The notes: generated by a model not told the origin, from the sequence alone. 64,000 nucleotides of DNA from Fulvitalea axinellae (GCF_036492835.1 NZ_AP025314.1:4072010-4136009); one strand, 5' to 3'. Counted from the stretch's first letter, positions 53,124 through 62,078 are shown. Numbers and translations: made by a program.

Positions 53124-53585
53124 CTAGCCCAAGAACGTGATAATCTCCCCGAAAGAGAAACAGATTACCATAGCCCAAAACGCTGCGCTCAGGCCCATAT
53201 AAATCATTATTCTGCTTGGCCGCACTCCGAAAGCCACAACCACCAGCGTGCCTATTATCGGAGAAAAAAGCACTGGCGTCAAAAACGCCACACCCGGCGC
53301 TCCCCAAAGCTTCCACACCTTAACAAACCTTCGCCTATTGGGAGTGAACAATGGCTTCCCTCTTCGTTTTCGCCCCAGCGGAATCTTGCTGAGAACCTTG
53401 CGAATCCCGGAATGGAAAAACGACAATACAATAACTGTAGTCATCATCCCCGCTACCGTAGCGCCCCACATTTCAAAAAAACTCAGATTCATAGCGGTAC
53501 CGATCACCGGCCCGCCGATAAACTTAAACATGCTCGACAGATAAGCCGGCATTATTCGCAACACTTGTTCCCACATGAACCCCAA
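53124..53585 (-). CDS. Small integral membrane protein
   Basis: 153 residues with about four hydrophobic helices (MNLSFFEMWGATVAGMMTTVIVLSFF; GVAFLTPVLFSPIIGTLVVVAFGV; IMIYMGLSAAFWAMVICFSFGEIITFLG) and one strongly basic loop (GRKRRGKPLFTPNRRRFVKVW). The helix-loop arrangement and GAPGVAFLTPVLFSPIIGT recall the small multidrug-export/DedA-like membrane families, but I cannot assign it. The frame also has a Met at residue 4. The 204-base gap to the next gene holds nothing recognised. Confidence 0.78.
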   Translation of the reverse strand: MGFMWEQVLRIMPAYLSSMFKFIGGPVIGTAMNLSFFEMWGATVAGMMTTVIVLSFFHSGIRKVLSKIPLGRKRRGKPLFTPNRRRFVKVWKLWGAPGVAFLTPVLFSPIIGTLVVVAFGVRPSRIMIYMGLSAAFWAMVICFSFGEIITFLG

Positions 53586-53789
53586 ACTTCTCTCCTCTTT
53601 TCTTTAAAATCAAACATAGATTCTCACACCTATTTACAAACGCATTTGTAAACGGCACCTACGTTTTTCAACCCGACTTAAGCTGAATAGGTTACGAAAA
53701 ATGCAAATATGATCACCAGACTTCACAAGAGTCGGGCTTACACTTTCATAACGGACAGTTTTGTCACCTCGTATAACTGAGTTTGCGAA

Positions 53790-54737
53790 TCAGACAAGAA
53801 CAAAATATGTATAGACCCCGTAACTTCCCAACAAGATCACTCCCTCAACCTTCGAAACACTTTTTCGGGAAACCATCATAGGCAGAACGGCCAAAGAGAA
53901 CAGAAGCATCCACACCATATCGACCCTCAGGATTTCCGGACCGACCCCAATAGGCTTTACCATAGCGGTAGCCCCCAGAATGGCCAAATTGTTAAAAATA
54001 TTCGAGCCCAAGAGATTACCCAAAGCCAAGTCGGTTTGCTTTCTGAAAGCAGAAATGACTGACGTTACCAACTCGGGCAAACTGGTTCCCAAAGCCACAA
54101 TTGTCACGCCTATTACACGCTCGCTCACTCCCAACCCTACAGCAAGGGTTTTGGCGCTTCCGACAAACCATTCTGATCCGAAATAAAGTCCAATCGCTCC
54201 CAAAACCATATAAAGAATGCTTCTCCATTTCGGGTAAGGGTGATCCTCGGCCTCCAACAGGTCCGGATCCTCAGTTTCCACCAAAGCCTTTTTCCTTCCT
54301 TTGGTAACAGTATAAAAAAGATAAACAATAAGAATAGCGAATGACACCGCCCCTTCCCACGCCTTAAATTCCCCTTCCAGCGCAAACACGTAAACCATAA
54401 TCGCCGAAAACATCATCACGGGCCAATCCATCTTTATGCTGTTTTTCCCTACGGAAATCGGGCAGATTATGGCAGTCAAACCCAACACAAGCCCAAGGTT
54501 ACAGATATCCGATCCTATAACATTCCCTATGGCTATGTCGGAACTGCCAGCCAAGGCCGACTGTACGCTGATGAATAGCTCGGGAGCGGAAGTACCGAAC
54601 GCAATTACGGTAAGCCCTACGATAAACGGTGGAATGTTCATGCCCAACGCAATCCGTGAGGAGCCTTTGACTAAAAAATCCCCTCCGAAGATGAGGACGC
54701 AAAGTCCCACCACAAGCATGACTATATCAGTGATCAT
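53790..54737 (-). CDS. Calcium/sodium antiporter
   Basis: 315-residue CaCA-family exchanger (YrbG-like). The two inverted alpha-repeats are plain: GTSAPELFISVQSALAGSSDIAIGNVIGSDICNLGL (residues about 48-83) and GTSLPELVTSVISAFRKQTDLALGNLLGSNIFNNLA (about 212-247), each with the GTSxPE and GNxxGS ion-binding motifs. Ten or so membrane helices; a charged cytoplasmic loop (KGRKKALVETEDPDLLEAEDHP) divides the halves. Lies downstream of upp but behind its terminator. Confidence 0.96.
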   Translation of the reverse strand: MITDIVMLVVGLCVLIFGGDFLVKGSSRIALGMNIPPFIVGLTVIAFGTSAPELFISVQSALAGSSDIAIGNVIGSDICNLGLVLGLTAIICPISVGKNSIKMDWPVMMFSAIMVYVFALEGEFKAWEGAVSFAILIVYLFYTVTKGRKKALVETEDPDLLEAEDHPYPKWRSILYMVLGAIGLYFGSEWFVGSAKTLAVGLGVSERVIGVTIVALGTSLPELVTSVISAFRKQTDLALGNLLGSNIFNNLAILGATAMVKPIGVGPEILRVDMVWMLLFSLAVLPMMVSRKSVSKVEGVILLGSYGVYTYFVLV

Positions 54738-54784
54738 ATAAAGCGATTAATGCGGTATGCGCCCGCGTGGTTTGTTTTAGGCAA

Positions 54785-54812
54785 AAGAACGGCCCCGATG
54801 TAAACGGGGCCG
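54785..54812 (-). terminator. Rho-independent terminator of upp
   Basis: GGCCCCG (54791-54797) and CGGGGCC (54805-54811) pair; on the minus strand a TTCTTTTG tract follows. About 40 bases after the upp stop. Confidence 0.82.
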
Positions 54813-54848
54813 GTAACGTGCCGAGACGGTTAACCCCGGCCAAAAATC

Positions 54849-55505
54849 TTAAAGTTTTTCTCCGTACGCCAAGTCTCCGGCATCACCCAAACCGGGCACG
54901 ATATAAGCCTTTTCGTTAAGCTTCTCGTCCATTGCACATGTCCACAAACGGCAAGGGGCCTCAACATTGTTCGCAAGGTACTCCACCCCTTCAGGCGAAG
55001 ACAAAACGGCGGCGATATGCACCATTTTCGGCTTTCCGAACTCAAGCACTTTATTCAATGATTTCGCCAACGACTGTCCAGTAGCCAACATCGGGTCGAT
55101 GATAATCAACTCCTTGTCGGTCATATCCGGAAAAGCGCTGTATCCCAGATAAATGTCAAAACCGTCGGGAGCGTCATCAGCCTTACGGCGGTACGCTCCG
55201 ATAAATCCGCTGTAAGACTTGTCAAACACGTCAAGAAATCCCTCGTAATACGGAAGTCCCGCTCTCAAAATAGGCAAAAGGATCGGCTGGTGTTCCAATA
55301 CCGGTATCTCCGTTTTAGCCAAAGGCGTCGTAAACTCCTTTTTCTCGTATTTCAATGATTTCGAGATCTCATAAGCCATAAGCACGCCAAGGCGCTTCAG
55401 GTTTTTCCGGAAGCGCATGCTGTCATTCTGCACTTCAACGTTCCGAAGCTCCGCCAAAAACTGATTTGCAACCGACGCGCTTTCATTAAGACTGAATATC
55501 TCCAC
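54849..55505 (-). CDS. upp: Uracil phosphoribosyltransferase, GTG start
   Basis: 218 residues; makes UMP from uracil and PRPP. The PRPP loop reads ELIIIDPMLATGQSLAKSL and the uracil site includes YIVPGLGDAGDLAYG near the end. RAGLPYYEGFLDVF is also typical. The frame is open to 55595 with an ATG at 55550, but a full-consensus promoter (55537-55567) covers that ATG. The first sensible start after the promoter is GTG 55505 (read as Met: EIFSLNESASVANQFLAELRN), which gives the usual length. Confidence 0.93.
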   Translation of the reverse strand: MEIFSLNESASVANQFLAELRNVEVQNDSMRFRKNLKRLGVLMAYEISKSLKYEKKEFTTPLAKTEIPVLEHQPILLPILRAGLPYYEGFLDVFDKSYSGFIGAYRRKADDAPDGFDIYLGYSAFPDMTDKELIIIDPMLATGQSLAKSLNKVLEFGKPKMVHIAAVLSSPEGVEYLANNVEAPCRLWTCAMDEKLNEKAYIVPGLGDAGDLAYGEKL

Positions 55506-55536
55506 AGTATCAGGTGTTTTCGTTAATCGTTCACGG

Positions 55537-55567
55537 CAAAGATAACCCATTTTCGATCCAAGCCAAA
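55537..55567 (-). promoter_or_regulatory. Promoter of upp
   Basis: Minus strand: TTTG (55567-55564), 19 bases, TATCTTTG (55544-55537), an exact match to the Bacteroidota consensus. Same -7 octamer and spacing as at rpsT. Confidence 0.75.
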
Positions 55568-55621
55568 GGGGCCGGCAAAATCCCCGCTCCGCCAACAGTC
55601 GGAAATGACGGGGGCATCGAC

Positions 55622-55629
55622 TAACTTTG
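55622..55629 (+). promoter_or_regulatory. -7 element upstream of the M42 peptidase gene
   Basis: Exact TAACTTTG 30 bases before ATG 55659; no -33 TTTG found. Supports the internal start of that gene. Confidence 0.4.
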
Positions 55630-55658
55630 CCTCACTAAAAACGGCAACGCAACATCTC

Positions 55659-56570
55659 ATGGAATTGTTACGACAACTATGCGCCATACACTCCCCATCA
55701 GGCGAGGAATTCCGAATGGCCGAATTTATTCTGAAGTATGTTGAAACGCATTCTTCGAACTGGAAAACAACACCGGAAATCATACACGGAGACGAGACGC
55801 AGGATATGGTTATCCTCGTTTTCGGAAAACCCCGCACAGCGGTATACGCCCACACCGACAGCATTGGCTTTACCGTAAGGTACAATGACCAATTGGTACC
55901 GATTGGCGGACCGGAAGCGGAAAACGGCTATATCCTAACCGGAAAAGACGGTTTGGGAGATATTGAATGCGAACTGACGGTTGATGCGGAAGGCCGTGTC
56001 AGGTATCGCTATTCGAGAGAAATCGACCGAGGAACAAGTCTGATTTTCAAACCCGATTTCAACGAAAACGCCACCGTTGTCAGGTCACCTAGCCTCGATA
56101 ACCGGCTCGGGGTGTACAACGCCCTCAAAATTGCCGAAAACCTAGAGCACGGTGCATTGGTTTTCAGTACCTATGAGGAACACGGCGGAGGAACCGCTTC
56201 GGTAGCGGCACGCCTGTTGTACGAAAGATTCGGATTAAAACAGGCTTTGGTCTCCGACGTGACTTGGGCTACGGACGGCGTCCATATCGGCGAAGGGGTG
56301 GCGGTATCATTACGCGACAGCGGAATTCCCCGTTACACTTTTGTAAAAAGGATTCTGGACATCGCAAAAAAATCGGAAATCCCTTATCAGCTCGAAGTCG
56401 AAGCTTCGGGAGGCAGTGACGGAAGGGAACTCCAACGTTCGCCCTATCCGGTGGATTGGTGTTTCATCGGCCCACCGTCGGCTGATCCGCACAGCCCTTT
56501 CGAGACGGTGTCGAAAAAAGACATCGAGTCGATGATCGGACTCTACGAAATCTTGATGCGGGAGCTCTGA
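55659..56570 (+). CDS. M42-like metallopeptidase
   Basis: 303 residues from ATG 55659 (MELLRQLCAIHSPSGEEFRMAEF). The M42/M20 fold residues are visible: AVYAHTDSIGFTV (His, Asp), SPSLDNRLGVYNAL (bridging Asp), FSTYEEHGGG (catalytic Glu pair), VSDVTWATDG (Asp) and a late His in SADPHSPFE. It should be a two-metal aminopeptidase or related hydrolase in the cytoplasm. Shorter than the usual 340-350 residues of M42, so the substrate may differ. Divergent from upp; the longer frame from 55605 would begin before the -7 element at 55622. Confidence 0.88.
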   Translation: MELLRQLCAIHSPSGEEFRMAEFILKYVETHSSNWKTTPEIIHGDETQDMVILVFGKPRTAVYAHTDSIGFTVRYNDQLVPIGGPEAENGYILTGKDGLGDIECELTVDAEGRVRYRYSREIDRGTSLIFKPDFNENATVVRSPSLDNRLGVYNALKIAENLEHGALVFSTYEEHGGGTASVAARLLYERFGLKQALVSDVTWATDGVHIGEGVAVSLRDSGIPRYTFVKRILDIAKKSEIPYQLEVEASGGSDGRELQRSPYPVDWCFIGPPSADPHSPFETVSKKDIESMIGLYEILMREL

Positions 56571-56631
56571 GCCAACAAACGGCCCAAACGCCTATTGCGC
56601 AGGATTTTTTCTGATCCTCAAAGAATTGTCT

Positions 56632-56639
56632 TATATTTG
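56632..56639 (+). promoter_or_regulatory. -7 element upstream of hpt
   Basis: Exact TATATTTG about 40 bases before ATG 56680. No clear -33. Confidence 0.45.
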
Positions 56640-56679
56640 CGACTTCCTTAGAAAAAGGAAGCGTTTCACTAACTTCAAT

Positions 56680-57207
56680 ATGATGAAAGTCAAGGATAAG
56701 GAGTTCGTCAGTTACATTGAACCAGAAAGATTAGCGCAGAGGATTGCGGAGCTGGGAAATAAGATTGACGAGGACTATGCGGGGAAAAATCCCTTGTTCA
56801 TCGCCGTCCTGAACGGTTCGTTCATGTTTGCCGCCGATTTACTAAGGGAAGTTGACACTCCTTCGGAAATTTCGTTCATGAAGCTGGCCTCTTATAGCGA
56901 GATGCGTAGCACGGGAAATGTCAAGGAAGTCATCGGACTTAGCGAGAACATCTTCAACCGTCACGTAATTATCATCGAGGACATCGTGGATACCGGCAAC
57001 ACCATGGTCCACCTGCACGATGTACTGGAAGAACTTGGACCCGCCTCAATCGAGGTTGCTTCTCTGCTTTTCAAGCCTGAAGCTTACACCAAGAAAATTA
57101 ATATCAAGTACGTCGGATTCGACATTCCGAACAAGTTCGTGGTGGGTTACGGCCTCGACTACGACGGATACGGACGAAATCTCGACGCGATTTACCAACT
57201 GGCTTAA
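56680..57207 (+). CDS. hpt: Hypoxanthine phosphoribosyltransferase
   Basis: 175 residues; salvages hypoxanthine (and usually guanine) with PRPP. The PRPP motif HVIIIEDIVDTGNTM (about residues 92-106) and the PPi/purine loops LFIAVLNGSFMFAADLLRE and KYVGFDIPNKFVVGYGLDYDGYGRNL are complete. The frame opens at 56626 but that Met precedes the -7 element, so ATG 56680 or 56683 is the start. adk follows 111 bases later on the same strand: purine salvage beside nucleotide interconversion. Confidence 0.96.
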   Translation: MMKVKDKEFVSYIEPERLAQRIAELGNKIDEDYAGKNPLFIAVLNGSFMFAADLLREVDTPSEISFMKLASYSEMRSTGNVKEVIGLSENIFNRHVIIIEDIVDTGNTMVHLHDVLEELGPASIEVASLLFKPEAYTKKINIKYVGFDIPNKFVVGYGLDYDGYGRNLDAIYQLA

Positions 57208-57318
57208 ATCAGATAATTAATATAGGCTCGGGGTTCCGATTCGCCACGGCCGTTCCCGGTGCGGGCGAAGACTGTTTTTCCGGCTCCCCAAGTCACAGAT
57301 TTCTAAATCCTTCGTATT

Positions 57319-57891
57319 ATGTTGAATATCGTATTGTTCGGCCCTCCGGGCGCCGGCAAAGGGACTCAAAGCGAAAAGATCATCGAGAAGTACGACCTGT
57401 GCCATATCTCTACCGGAGATCTTTTCCGTAAGCACTTGGGCGAAGGGACGGAACTTGGGAAGTTGGCCCAGAAATACATGGACAACGGTAACTTGGTGCC
57501 TGACGAGGTCGTGATCGACATGGTTGACGCCAAGCTGCAGGAAACTAAAGACGTTAAAGGTTTCATCTTTGACGGATTCCCTCGTACTGTAGCTCAAGCC
57601 GAAGCGCTGGACAAGCTTCTCAACGCCAAAGAGACGCCTATCTCAGGCATGATCGCTTTGGAAGTGGAAGACGACGAACTCCGCAACCGCATTTTGGAAC
57701 GTGGCAAAAGCTCTGGCCGTGCCGACGACCAAAGCGTTGAAAAAATCAACAACCGCATCAACGTTTACAAAAGCGAGACTAAGCCCGTAGCTGATTATTA
57801 CAACGAGCAAGGCAAATTCCGCGCTATCGACGGCGTTGGATCTATCGACAGAATTTTCGGCGACATTGCGACCGAAATCGACAAGCTTTAA
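57319..57891 (+). CDS. adk: Adenylate kinase
   Basis: 190 residues; AMP + ATP to 2 ADP. P-loop GPPGAGKGTQS (residues 8-18), AMP-binding HISTGDLFRKH and GFIFDGFPRTVAQAEAL, and the ERGKSSGRADDQ segment show the short-lid form without the four-Cys zinc lid. Preceded by hpt and followed by a terminator and obgE. Confidence 0.98.
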   Translation: MLNIVLFGPPGAGKGTQSEKIIEKYDLCHISTGDLFRKHLGEGTELGKLAQKYMDNGNLVPDEVVIDMVDAKLQETKDVKGFIFDGFPRTVAQAEALDKLLNAKETPISGMIALEVEDDELRNRILERGKSSGRADDQSVEKINNRINVYKSETKPVADYYNEQGKFRAIDGVGSIDRIFGDIATEIDKL

Positions 57892-57921
57892 TCAAAAAAG
57901 CCAGGGCTTCCGCCTTGCATC

Positions 57922-57955
57922 AAAAGAACCGGTCACGCACAGACGGGTTCTTTTT
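57922..57955 (+). terminator. Rho-independent terminator of adk
   Basis: AAAAGAACC (57922-57930) pairs with GGTTCTTTT (57946-57954), followed by T and G. About 30 bases after the adk stop. Confidence 0.78.
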
Positions 57956-57993
57956 GTATCCGCAAATACATAATACGAAGAAAGAAATCTGAT

Positions 57994-58998
57994 ATGGCAT
58001 CCTCAAACTTTATAGACCACGTACGCTTGTGTTCCAGATCTGGCGCTGGCGGAGCCGGGTCAGTACACTTCCGAAGGGAAAAACACGTCCCTAAAGGCGG
58101 GCCCGACGGCGGTAACGGCGGACGCGGAGGACACATTATCGTCCGTGGCAACAGCCAACTCTGGACTTTGCTCCACTTGCGTTACAAAAAACACGTGATC
58201 GCCACAGACGGACGTCCGGGCGACGGCGGATGCAGTTCCGGAGCCGAAGGGCAAGATATCATACTGGAAGTTCCTTTGGGAACGGTTGTCAAGGATATTG
58301 AGACAGGGGAAATCAAACTCGAAATCACCGAAGATGGAGAAGAGCAAATCCTGACTCCCGGTGGCCGTGGCGGTTTGGGCAACTACAATTTCAAAAGCGC
58401 AACCAACCAGACTCCACGCTACGCCCAACCCGGCGAAGAGGGAATCGAGGAATGGGTTGTATTCGAATTGAAGCTTTTGGCCGACGTAGGTTTGGTTGGT
58501 TTCCCAAATGCCGGAAAGTCCACTTTGCTTTCAGTCCTGTCAGCCGCAAAACCTGAAATTGGAGATTATCCGTTTACCACCATCGTCCCTAACTTGGGCG
58601 TTGTGGAATACCGCGACTTCAAGTCGTTTGTGATGGCCGATATTCCCGGAATCATCGAAGGCGCCGCAGAAGGCAAAGGACTCGGAACACGCTTCCTCCG
58701 CCATATCGAACGAAACTCGACGTTGCTTTTCCTTATCCCCGCCGACACCGACGATCCGAAAAAGGAATACAACGTACTATTGAGCGAGCTGGAACGCTAC
58801 AATCCAGAGTTGTTGGACAAAAAGCGTCTGGTAGCCGTTACGAAATGTGATTTGCTCGACGACGAACTTATCGAAGAGTTCAAAGAAGATCTTCCAGATG
58901 ACGTTGAAGTACTCTTCATTTCCTCAGTAGCCCATATGGGACTTACAGAGCTGAAAGACAAACTTTGGGACATGCTCAACAAACAAGACGAAGAGTAA
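57994..58998 (+). CDS. obgE: GTPase ObgE/CgtA
   Basis: 334 residues; essential ribosome-assembly GTPase. The glycine-rich Obg domain (GGRGGHIIVRGN, DGRPGDGGCSSGAEGQDI) occupies residues 1-158. The G domain follows with G1 GFPNAGKSTLL, G2 DYPFTTIVPNLGVV, G3 ADIPGIIEGA, G4 TKCD and G5 SSVAH. The poorly conserved C-terminal extension is nearly absent, as in other Bacteroidota. Confidence 0.98.
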   Translation: MASSNFIDHVRLCSRSGAGGAGSVHFRREKHVPKGGPDGGNGGRGGHIIVRGNSQLWTLLHLRYKKHVIATDGRPGDGGCSSGAEGQDIILEVPLGTVVKDIETGEIKLEITEDGEEQILTPGGRGGLGNYNFKSATNQTPRYAQPGEEGIEEWVVFELKLLADVGLVGFPNAGKSTLLSVLSAAKPEIGDYPFTTIVPNLGVVEYRDFKSFVMADIPGIIEGAAEGKGLGTRFLRHIERNSTLLFLIPADTDDPKKEYNVLLSELERYNPELLDKKRLVAVTKCDLLDDELIEEFKEDLPDDVEVLFISSVAHMGLTELKDKLWDMLNKQDEE

Positions 58999-59021
58999 TT
59001 CCCCCAATATCACTGCTTCAG

Positions 59022-59056
59022 AAAGCCTTTCGACCTCAATCGGAAGGCTTTTTTTA
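59022..59056 (+). terminator. Rho-independent terminator of obgE
   Basis: AAAGCCTT and AAGGCTTT pair around a loop, followed by a long T tract; about 25 bases after the obgE stop. Confidence 0.85.
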
Positions 59057-59163
59057 TTGTACAACAATCACCAAACGTCCGATTTCTTACTTGGCTTGGA
59101 GCTTTCATTCCGTGACTTTTCTCCCATAAATCGATTCCTTTATGGACACCAAACCATAAAACA

Positions 59164-60567
59164 ATGGATTTCAGAACCGAACACGACACAATGGGCGAAA
59201 TCAAAGTGCCCGCCGAAAAATATTGGGGAGCCCAAACCCAGCGCTCATTGCAAAACTTCACAATAGGAGGAGACAAAGCTAGAATGCCGATAGAAGTGAT
59301 TCGGGCTTTTGCCGTTCTGAAAAAAGCCGCCGCCTTAACCAATGCGGAACTCGGTGTTCTTTCCGAAGAAAAAGCACGGCTAATCGCTCAAGTTTGCGAT
59401 GAAATAACGGACGGAAAACTGGACGATCAATTTCCCCTAGTGATCTGGCAAACAGGTTCGGGCACACAATCAAACATGAACGTCAACGAAGTTGTAGCCA
59501 ACCGCGCGCACGTTTTGAGCGGAGGAATTCTGAACGACTTACAAAAGTCCGTACACCCGAACGACGACGTAAATAAATCCCAGTCCTCAAACGACACTTT
59601 TCCGACAGCCATGAGTATCGCCGCTTACAAAGCCGTCCACGAATGGGTTTTCCCAATGGTTCGAAAACTCCGGGACTCTTTGGCGAAGAAATCAGAAGAG
59701 TTTAAAGACATTGTCAAGATCGGGAGAACCCACACAATGGACGCCACTCCTTTAACATTAGGGATGGAATTTTCCGCTTATGTGGCCCAGTTGGATTACG
59801 CTCTGAAAGCCATCAAACACACTTTGCCGCATGTAGCGGAATTAGCCCTTGGAGGCACCGCCGTAGGCACAGGACTTAATACGCCAAAAGGCTATTCTGA
59901 AAAAGTAGCGGAGAAAATCGCAAAACTTACGGGACTTCCATTTCTCACCGCCCCTAACAAATTCGAGGCTTTGGCAACCAAAGATTCAATGGTGGAACTT
60001 CACGGAGCCTTGAAACAACTGGCCGTAAGCTTAATGAAAATAGGCAACGATATCCGGTTTCTCGGTTCGGGTCCGCGTTCAGGGATTGGGGAAATAATCC
60101 TGCCCGCTAACGAGCCCGGGTCTTCCATTATGCCCGGCAAAGTAAACCCGACCCAATGCGAAGCTTTGACAATGGTTTGCGCACAAGTGATGGGCAATGA
60201 CGTGGCGGTTTCCGTAGCCGGATCGAACGGACACTTCCAGCTTAACGTTTTCAAGCCTGTGATAATCCACAATGTGCTGACATCTGCCCGGATTTTGGCA
60301 GACTCTTGCGATTCCTTCGAAAAAAATTGTGTCGTGAATATCCAGGCCAACCCCGAGCGAATAAACTCCCAGTTAGAAAATTCACTGATGTTAGTCACTG
60401 CGCTGAATACCCACATTGGTTATGAAAATGCAGCTAAAATCGCAAAAAAGGCGTATAACGAAAACACAACACTGCGTGAAGCTGCGATTTCGCTTGGTTT
60501 GTTAACGGACGAGCAGTTTGATAAATGGGTCGTTCCCTCCAAAATGATTGGGCCTGTGGAAAAATAA
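59164..60567 (+). CDS. fumC: Class II fumarate hydratase
   Basis: 467 residues; fumarate to L-malate in the TCA cycle, no iron-sulfur cluster. The superfamily signature GSSIMPGKVNPTQCE (residues about 318-332) carries the catalytic Ser loop; TGSGTQSNMNVNEV, HPNDDVNKSQSSNDTFPTAM and GRTHTMDATPLTLG complete the active site. Start MDFRTEHDTMGEIKVPAEKYWGAQTQRS is the usual FumC N-terminus. Single gene. Confidence 0.98.
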   Translation: MDFRTEHDTMGEIKVPAEKYWGAQTQRSLQNFTIGGDKARMPIEVIRAFAVLKKAAALTNAELGVLSEEKARLIAQVCDEITDGKLDDQFPLVIWQTGSGTQSNMNVNEVVANRAHVLSGGILNDLQKSVHPNDDVNKSQSSNDTFPTAMSIAAYKAVHEWVFPMVRKLRDSLAKKSEEFKDIVKIGRTHTMDATPLTLGMEFSAYVAQLDYALKAIKHTLPHVAELALGGTAVGTGLNTPKGYSEKVAEKIAKLTGLPFLTAPNKFEALATKDSMVELHGALKQLAVSLMKIGNDIRFLGSGPRSGIGEIILPANEPGSSIMPGKVNPTQCEALTMVCAQVMGNDVAVSVAGSNGHFQLNVFKPVIIHNVLTSARILADSCDSFEKNCVVNIQANPERINSQLENSLMLVTALNTHIGYENAAKIAKKAYNENTTLREAAISLGLLTDEQFDKWVVPSKMIGPVEK

Positions 60568-60603
60568 GGTAAGGAAGGATTCCCAAATAGACTTTTATAT
60601 CCT

Positions 60604-60652
60604 ATTAATCTTGCTATATTCGTATTTAACTACGAGAAATAGCAAGATTAAT
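60604..60652. repeat. Perfect 14-base inverted repeat before the SPOR gene
   Basis: ATTAATCTTGCTAT (60604-60617) is exactly repeated in reverse complement at 60639-60652. Inside the 21-base gap TCGTA (60620-60624) pairs with TACGA (60631-60635), so nearly the whole 49 bases can fold. It ends 10 bases before the ATG at 60663 and no T tract follows. It may be a leader-RNA structure that covers or frees the ribosome site, or a protein-binding site. The left arm is immediately followed by TATATTCG, one base off a -7 element. Confidence 0.7.
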
Positions 60653-60662
60653 TAATATAAAG

Positions 60663-61301
60663 ATGAGACACAAAATCCTATTCCTGTGCTTCCTTTTGGC
60701 GGCCTTTGCGCTTTCCGGGGTTAGCCAGCAAGCAGTCGCCCAAGAGATGTCGAAAAAAGAGCGGAAGGAGTGGAAACGCAAGCTTAAAAAAATCAGTCCA
60801 GAACAATACAAGAAGTTTCTGGACGAGTTTAAGGCTTTGCAAGCGAAAAGCAGTGAGCAAAACGGTCAGATTTCCAGCTTGGAAGAGCGCCTGAACAGTC
60901 GCAACAAAGACCTCCAAGCCAAAGAGGCCGAAGTAAGCCAACTGCTCTCGCAATTGGACAAATACAAAAACGGGGAAGTCAAAACCGAAACCGCCGTTGA
61001 TGAGGCTCCGGCAAAACCCGCCAAAAACAAGAATTACACTAAAGGTGTAACTTTCAGGGTTCAGATCGGCGCTTTCCGCAACAAAGACCTTTCGAAATAC
61101 TTCGACAATACCGAAAGCTTTGGCGGAGAGATCAACCAAGACGGTACCCAGCAAATCACGCTAGGAGTCTTCCGCGACTACTGGAACGCCAACACGTTCA
61201 AAAAGTACCTTCGCGAGATGGGTGTAAAAGACGCTTGGATTGTCGCTTACAAAAACAACAAGCGTGTACCGATCAAAGACGTACTCGAAGGCGTAATGTA
61301 A
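60663..61301 (+). CDS. Secreted coiled-coil protein with SPOR-like domain
   Basis: 212 residues. Signal peptide ends QQAVAQE. Residues about 29-110 are charged and heptad-like (MSKKERKEWKRKLKKIS, KSSEQNGQISSLEERLNSRNKDLQAKEAEVSQLLSQLDKY), a probable coiled coil. A Pro/Ala linker leads to a C-terminal domain (TFRVQIGAFRNKDLSKYF ... ITLGVFRDYWNANTFKKYLREMGVKDAWIVAYKNNKRV) that looks like a peptidoglycan-binding SPOR repeat. So probably a periplasmic cell-wall-associated protein. Regulation may involve the inverted repeat immediately upstream. Terminator follows. Confidence 0.9.
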   Translation: MRHKILFLCFLLAAFALSGVSQQAVAQEMSKKERKEWKRKLKKISPEQYKKFLDEFKALQAKSSEQNGQISSLEERLNSRNKDLQAKEAEVSQLLSQLDKYKNGEVKTETAVDEAPAKPAKNKNYTKGVTFRVQIGAFRNKDLSKYFDNTESFGGEINQDGTQQITLGVFRDYWNANTFKKYLREMGVKDAWIVAYKNNKRVPIKDVLEGVM

Positions 61302-61345
61302 AATATAATTTCCGCCGGTAACGGCTAGTCCTCACAATATTCTAG

Positions 61346-61370
61346 AAGCGCTCATACGAGCGCTTTTTTT
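61346..61370 (+). terminator. Rho-independent terminator of the SPOR gene
   Basis: AAGCGCTC and GAGCGCTT pair around ATAC, then a seven-T run. Confidence 0.9.
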
Positions 61371-61379
61371 GTGTCGAAA

Positions 61380-62078
61380 TTAAAGCAACCCTTTGTCCGC
61401 GAAGCTCAGATAGCCGTTATCGGTATAGATGATATGGTCCAGAACAGGTATTTCCAGAAACTCACCGGCCTGCTTCACTTTCTTAGTAAGCCGAATATCC
61501 GCATCACTAGCCTTCAACTGTCCCGATGGATGGTTATGGGCCAAAATCACCGCACTTGCCTGTATATTCAAGGCCATTTTGAAAATCCGCTTCGGATCGG
61601 CTACCGTTCCTGATATTCCGCCTTCACTCACTTTTCTTTTTCTTAGTACTCCGTTTGCCCTATTTAGTAACAAAACCCAGAATTCTTCGTGAGCAAGATC
61701 CATAAGGTCAGGACGAAGACATTCGAACGCGTCTTGGGAGCACGCTATTTTCAGTCTGCGGACAGGGTCAGCCTCTTTTCGTCTTCTTCCCAATTCCAAA
61801 GCCGCCGTAATGGAAATCGCCTTCGCAGGGCCAATGCCTTTTACGGAACACATATCGTCTACGGATTGCCGCGCAAGTTCGCTGAGGTTATTCGAAGCCG
61901 TATTAAGTAAATGTTTGGCCAAGTCCACCGCCGATTGAGATTTTGTCCCCGAACCTATTAGAATCGCCAATAATTCGGCATTTGTAAGTGCCGCCCGTCC
62001 CTTCATCGCCAATTTTTCCCTAGGCCTATCCTCTTCCGCCCACTGTTTTATCCCCGTTGGGGCTTCATACTGTTCCAT
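61380..62078 (-). CDS. radC: RadC-family JAB-domain protein
   Basis: 232 residues from ATG 62078 (MEQYEAPTGIKQWAEEDRPREKL). N-terminal UPF0758/helix-hairpin-helix part (CSVKGIGPAKAISITAALELGRR) and C-terminal JAB/MPN domain with the metal site HNHPSG followed by the Asp of SDADIRLTKK. The true activity of RadC is unsettled; the old DNA-repair claim is weak. The longer frame to 62138 adds a Cys/Pro-rich lead not seen in the family. It lies downstream of rpsT, beyond the rpsT terminator. Confidence 0.95.
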   Translation of the reverse strand: MEQYEAPTGIKQWAEEDRPREKLAMKGRAALTNAELLAILIGSGTKSQSAVDLAKHLLNTASNNLSELARQSVDDMCSVKGIGPAKAISITAALELGRRRKEADPVRRLKIACSQDAFECLRPDLMDLAHEEFWVLLLNRANGVLRKRKVSEGGISGTVADPKRIFKMALNIQASAVILAHNHPSGQLKASDADIRLTKKVKQAGEFLEIPVLDHIIYTDNGYLSFADKGLL

